Below, in pieces: positions 56,483-56,917 of a stretch of 56,917 bases of DNA. This DNA comes from a virus, in the IMG/VR virus record IMGVR_UViG_3300035660_000009, positions 1 through 56,917 of that record; one strand, given 5' to 3'. The notes below the pieces were generated by a model. That model made no database searches. It was given only the letters and a program-made list of their open reading frames with translations, and was not told the origin of the DNA. Made by a program: the position numbers and the translations under genes. Numbering within the stretch: the stretch's first letter is position 1; every line of letters begins with the position of its first letter.

Positions 56483-56755
56483 TTAAACACTAGGAGGAGT
56501 GGTTGCTTGGTGCGTAACCTTCCGCGACCCAATGCGGAAAGGCCAAAGCAGGACAAGCATGAACACGCACACGCACAGGACGAACAAGGAGGTGACAAGA
56601 CTTTTTTGTGCAACATCCAACGCCAACTGACAGGAACCAGCATTCATCCTCGGTAAACCAACGATAACCCTCACACACTGTGCTATCATAAGAAAGAGTG
56701 TGGGTACGGTGAGGGCAAAAAACACCCACACGACCAACTTGACTTTCGAGTACAT
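56483..56755 (-). CDS. Two-span membrane protein, 90 aa
   Basis: ATG 56755 with AAGGAGG begins MYSKVKLVVWVFFALTVPTL; the second helix is VTSLFVLCVCVFMLVLLWPF. The start resembles that of the TM2 gene (MYPKVKGKS / MYSKVKLVV). First gene after promoter element 14. Could be part of a lysis or exclusion function; unproven. Confidence 0.6.
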   Translation of the reverse strand: MYSKVKLVVWVFFALTVPTLFLMIAQCVRVIVGLPRMNAGSCQLALDVAQKSLVTSLFVLCVCVFMLVLLWPFRIGSRKVTHQATTPPSV

Positions 56756-56792
56756 TGCGAAACCTCCTTGTGCTTGTGCATCGTACACCTGG

Positions 56793-56806
56793 ATTATATG
56801 TCAACC
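56793..56806 (-). promoter_or_regulatory. Phage promoter element, copy 14
   Basis: Minus-strand sense GGTTGACATATAATCC, 38 nt before the start at 56755. In this copy the TTGACA hexamer directly abuts TATAAT. Confidence 0.75.
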
Positions 56807-56825
56807 TCCCCACACAACTCCGGAA

Positions 56826-56917
56826 TCACGCGGCCAAAGCCTTGCCATTCAGGTCGTACCAAACCCCATCGTCCATCAGAACTGCGATAATGTGCCCCCT
56901 AGCATCGACACGAAGGT
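56826..56917 (-). CDS. Partial gene at right edge (C-terminal end)
   Basis: About 30 codons are in the window, ending in VWYDLNGKALAA-stop at 56826. The sequence LRVDARGHIIAVLMDDG is strand-rich. The 5' part lies outside, so the gene cannot be identified. Confidence 0.5.
   Translation of the reverse strand, partial: LRVDARGHIIAVLMDDGVWYDLNGKALAA

Noticed and set aside
1-56917. Prophage or integrated element
   Set aside because: No integrase, excisionase, repressor or attachment-site repeat was found; nothing here argues for lysogeny, though the rest of the genome is not visible.

Overview
This window reads as the interior of a large tailed-phage (or closely phage-like) genome. Every convincing gene in about 57 kb lies on the minus strand, genes are packed with 1-60 nt overlaps or ATGA/GTGA junctions, and the set is that of a lytic virus: terminase, portal, recombination nucleases, RecA, single-strand binding protein, UDG-polymerase, primase-helicase, flap-type exonuclease, ribonucleotide reductase, homing endonucleases and many tiny genes. 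I see no integrase, repressor, rRNA or insertion sequence. Both edges cut genes, so the genome continues on both sides. The host cannot be read directly. The best hint is a secreted protein at 8612-9337 ending in a PEP-CTERM sorting tail of a kind familiar from Planctomycetota, Verrucomicrobiota and some Proteobacteria; a planctomycete-like host is an inference.

Layout, left to right (transcription runs right to left). 0-4.4 kb: small late-type genes, a NUMOD3/HNH homing endonuclease, a KTSC protein. 4.4-8.5 kb: portal, large terminase and a zinc-finger protein that could be the small terminase. 8.6-16.2 kb: PEP-CTERM protein, resolvase-like PD-(D/E)XK nuclease, SbcC/SbcD pair, homing endonuclease 1, ribbon-helix-helix protein, RecA/UvsX, ssDNA-binding protein. 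16.3-18.6 kb: an island of small genes with different sequence texture and a repeated ribosome-binding cassette. 18.6-27 kb: small zinc-binding genes, adenosylcobalamin-dependent ribonucleotide reductase, a WbpD-like sugar N-acetyltransferase, a probable lysis group. 27-33.4 kb: DUF488 protein, UDG-PolA fusion, an unusual tRNA, an N6-adenine-type methyltransferase, 5'-3' exonuclease, homing endonuclease 2. 33.5-40.7 kb: an 18-bp-repeat beta-helix protein, then a 7-deazaguanine DNA-modification cluster (queC, D12-methylase-like gene, dpdA split by an intein, folE, queE, queD). 41-46.4 kb: sigma-like protein, primase-helicase, HTH protein, UvsW-like helicase. 46.4-50.9 kb: small genes, a roughly 700-bp structured non-coding stretch, a DUF932-like protein and two tail-like proteins. 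50.9-56.9 kb: GT2 and GT9 glycosyltransferases, a zinc metallohydrolase, homing endonuclease 3, a radical SAM/SPASM enzyme with Cys-rich partner, small membrane proteins.

How it works together. FolE, QueD, QueE and QueC should turn GTP into preQ0; DpdA should exchange DNA guanine for it, giving 7-deazaguanine DNA that resists host restriction. A D12-methylase-fold protein whose DPPY motif has become DFAW sits inside this cluster and could be a further modification step. Fourteen copies of one AT-rich element (GGTTGnCATATAAT, minus-strand sense), each 10-50 nt before a start codon, look like a phage-specific promoter class; an ECF-like sigma candidate at 41504-42034 could be its reader. The rightmost cluster looks like a surface-sugar or peptide-modification module.

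The items I rate most worth follow-up are the D12-like protein in the deazaguanine cluster, the promoter family, the phage PEP-CTERM protein, the tRNA with an 18-nt anticodon loop, the HNH intein in DpdA, the radical SAM/Cys-rich pair, and three paralogous NUMOD3 + PD-(D/E)XK-like homing endonucleases.
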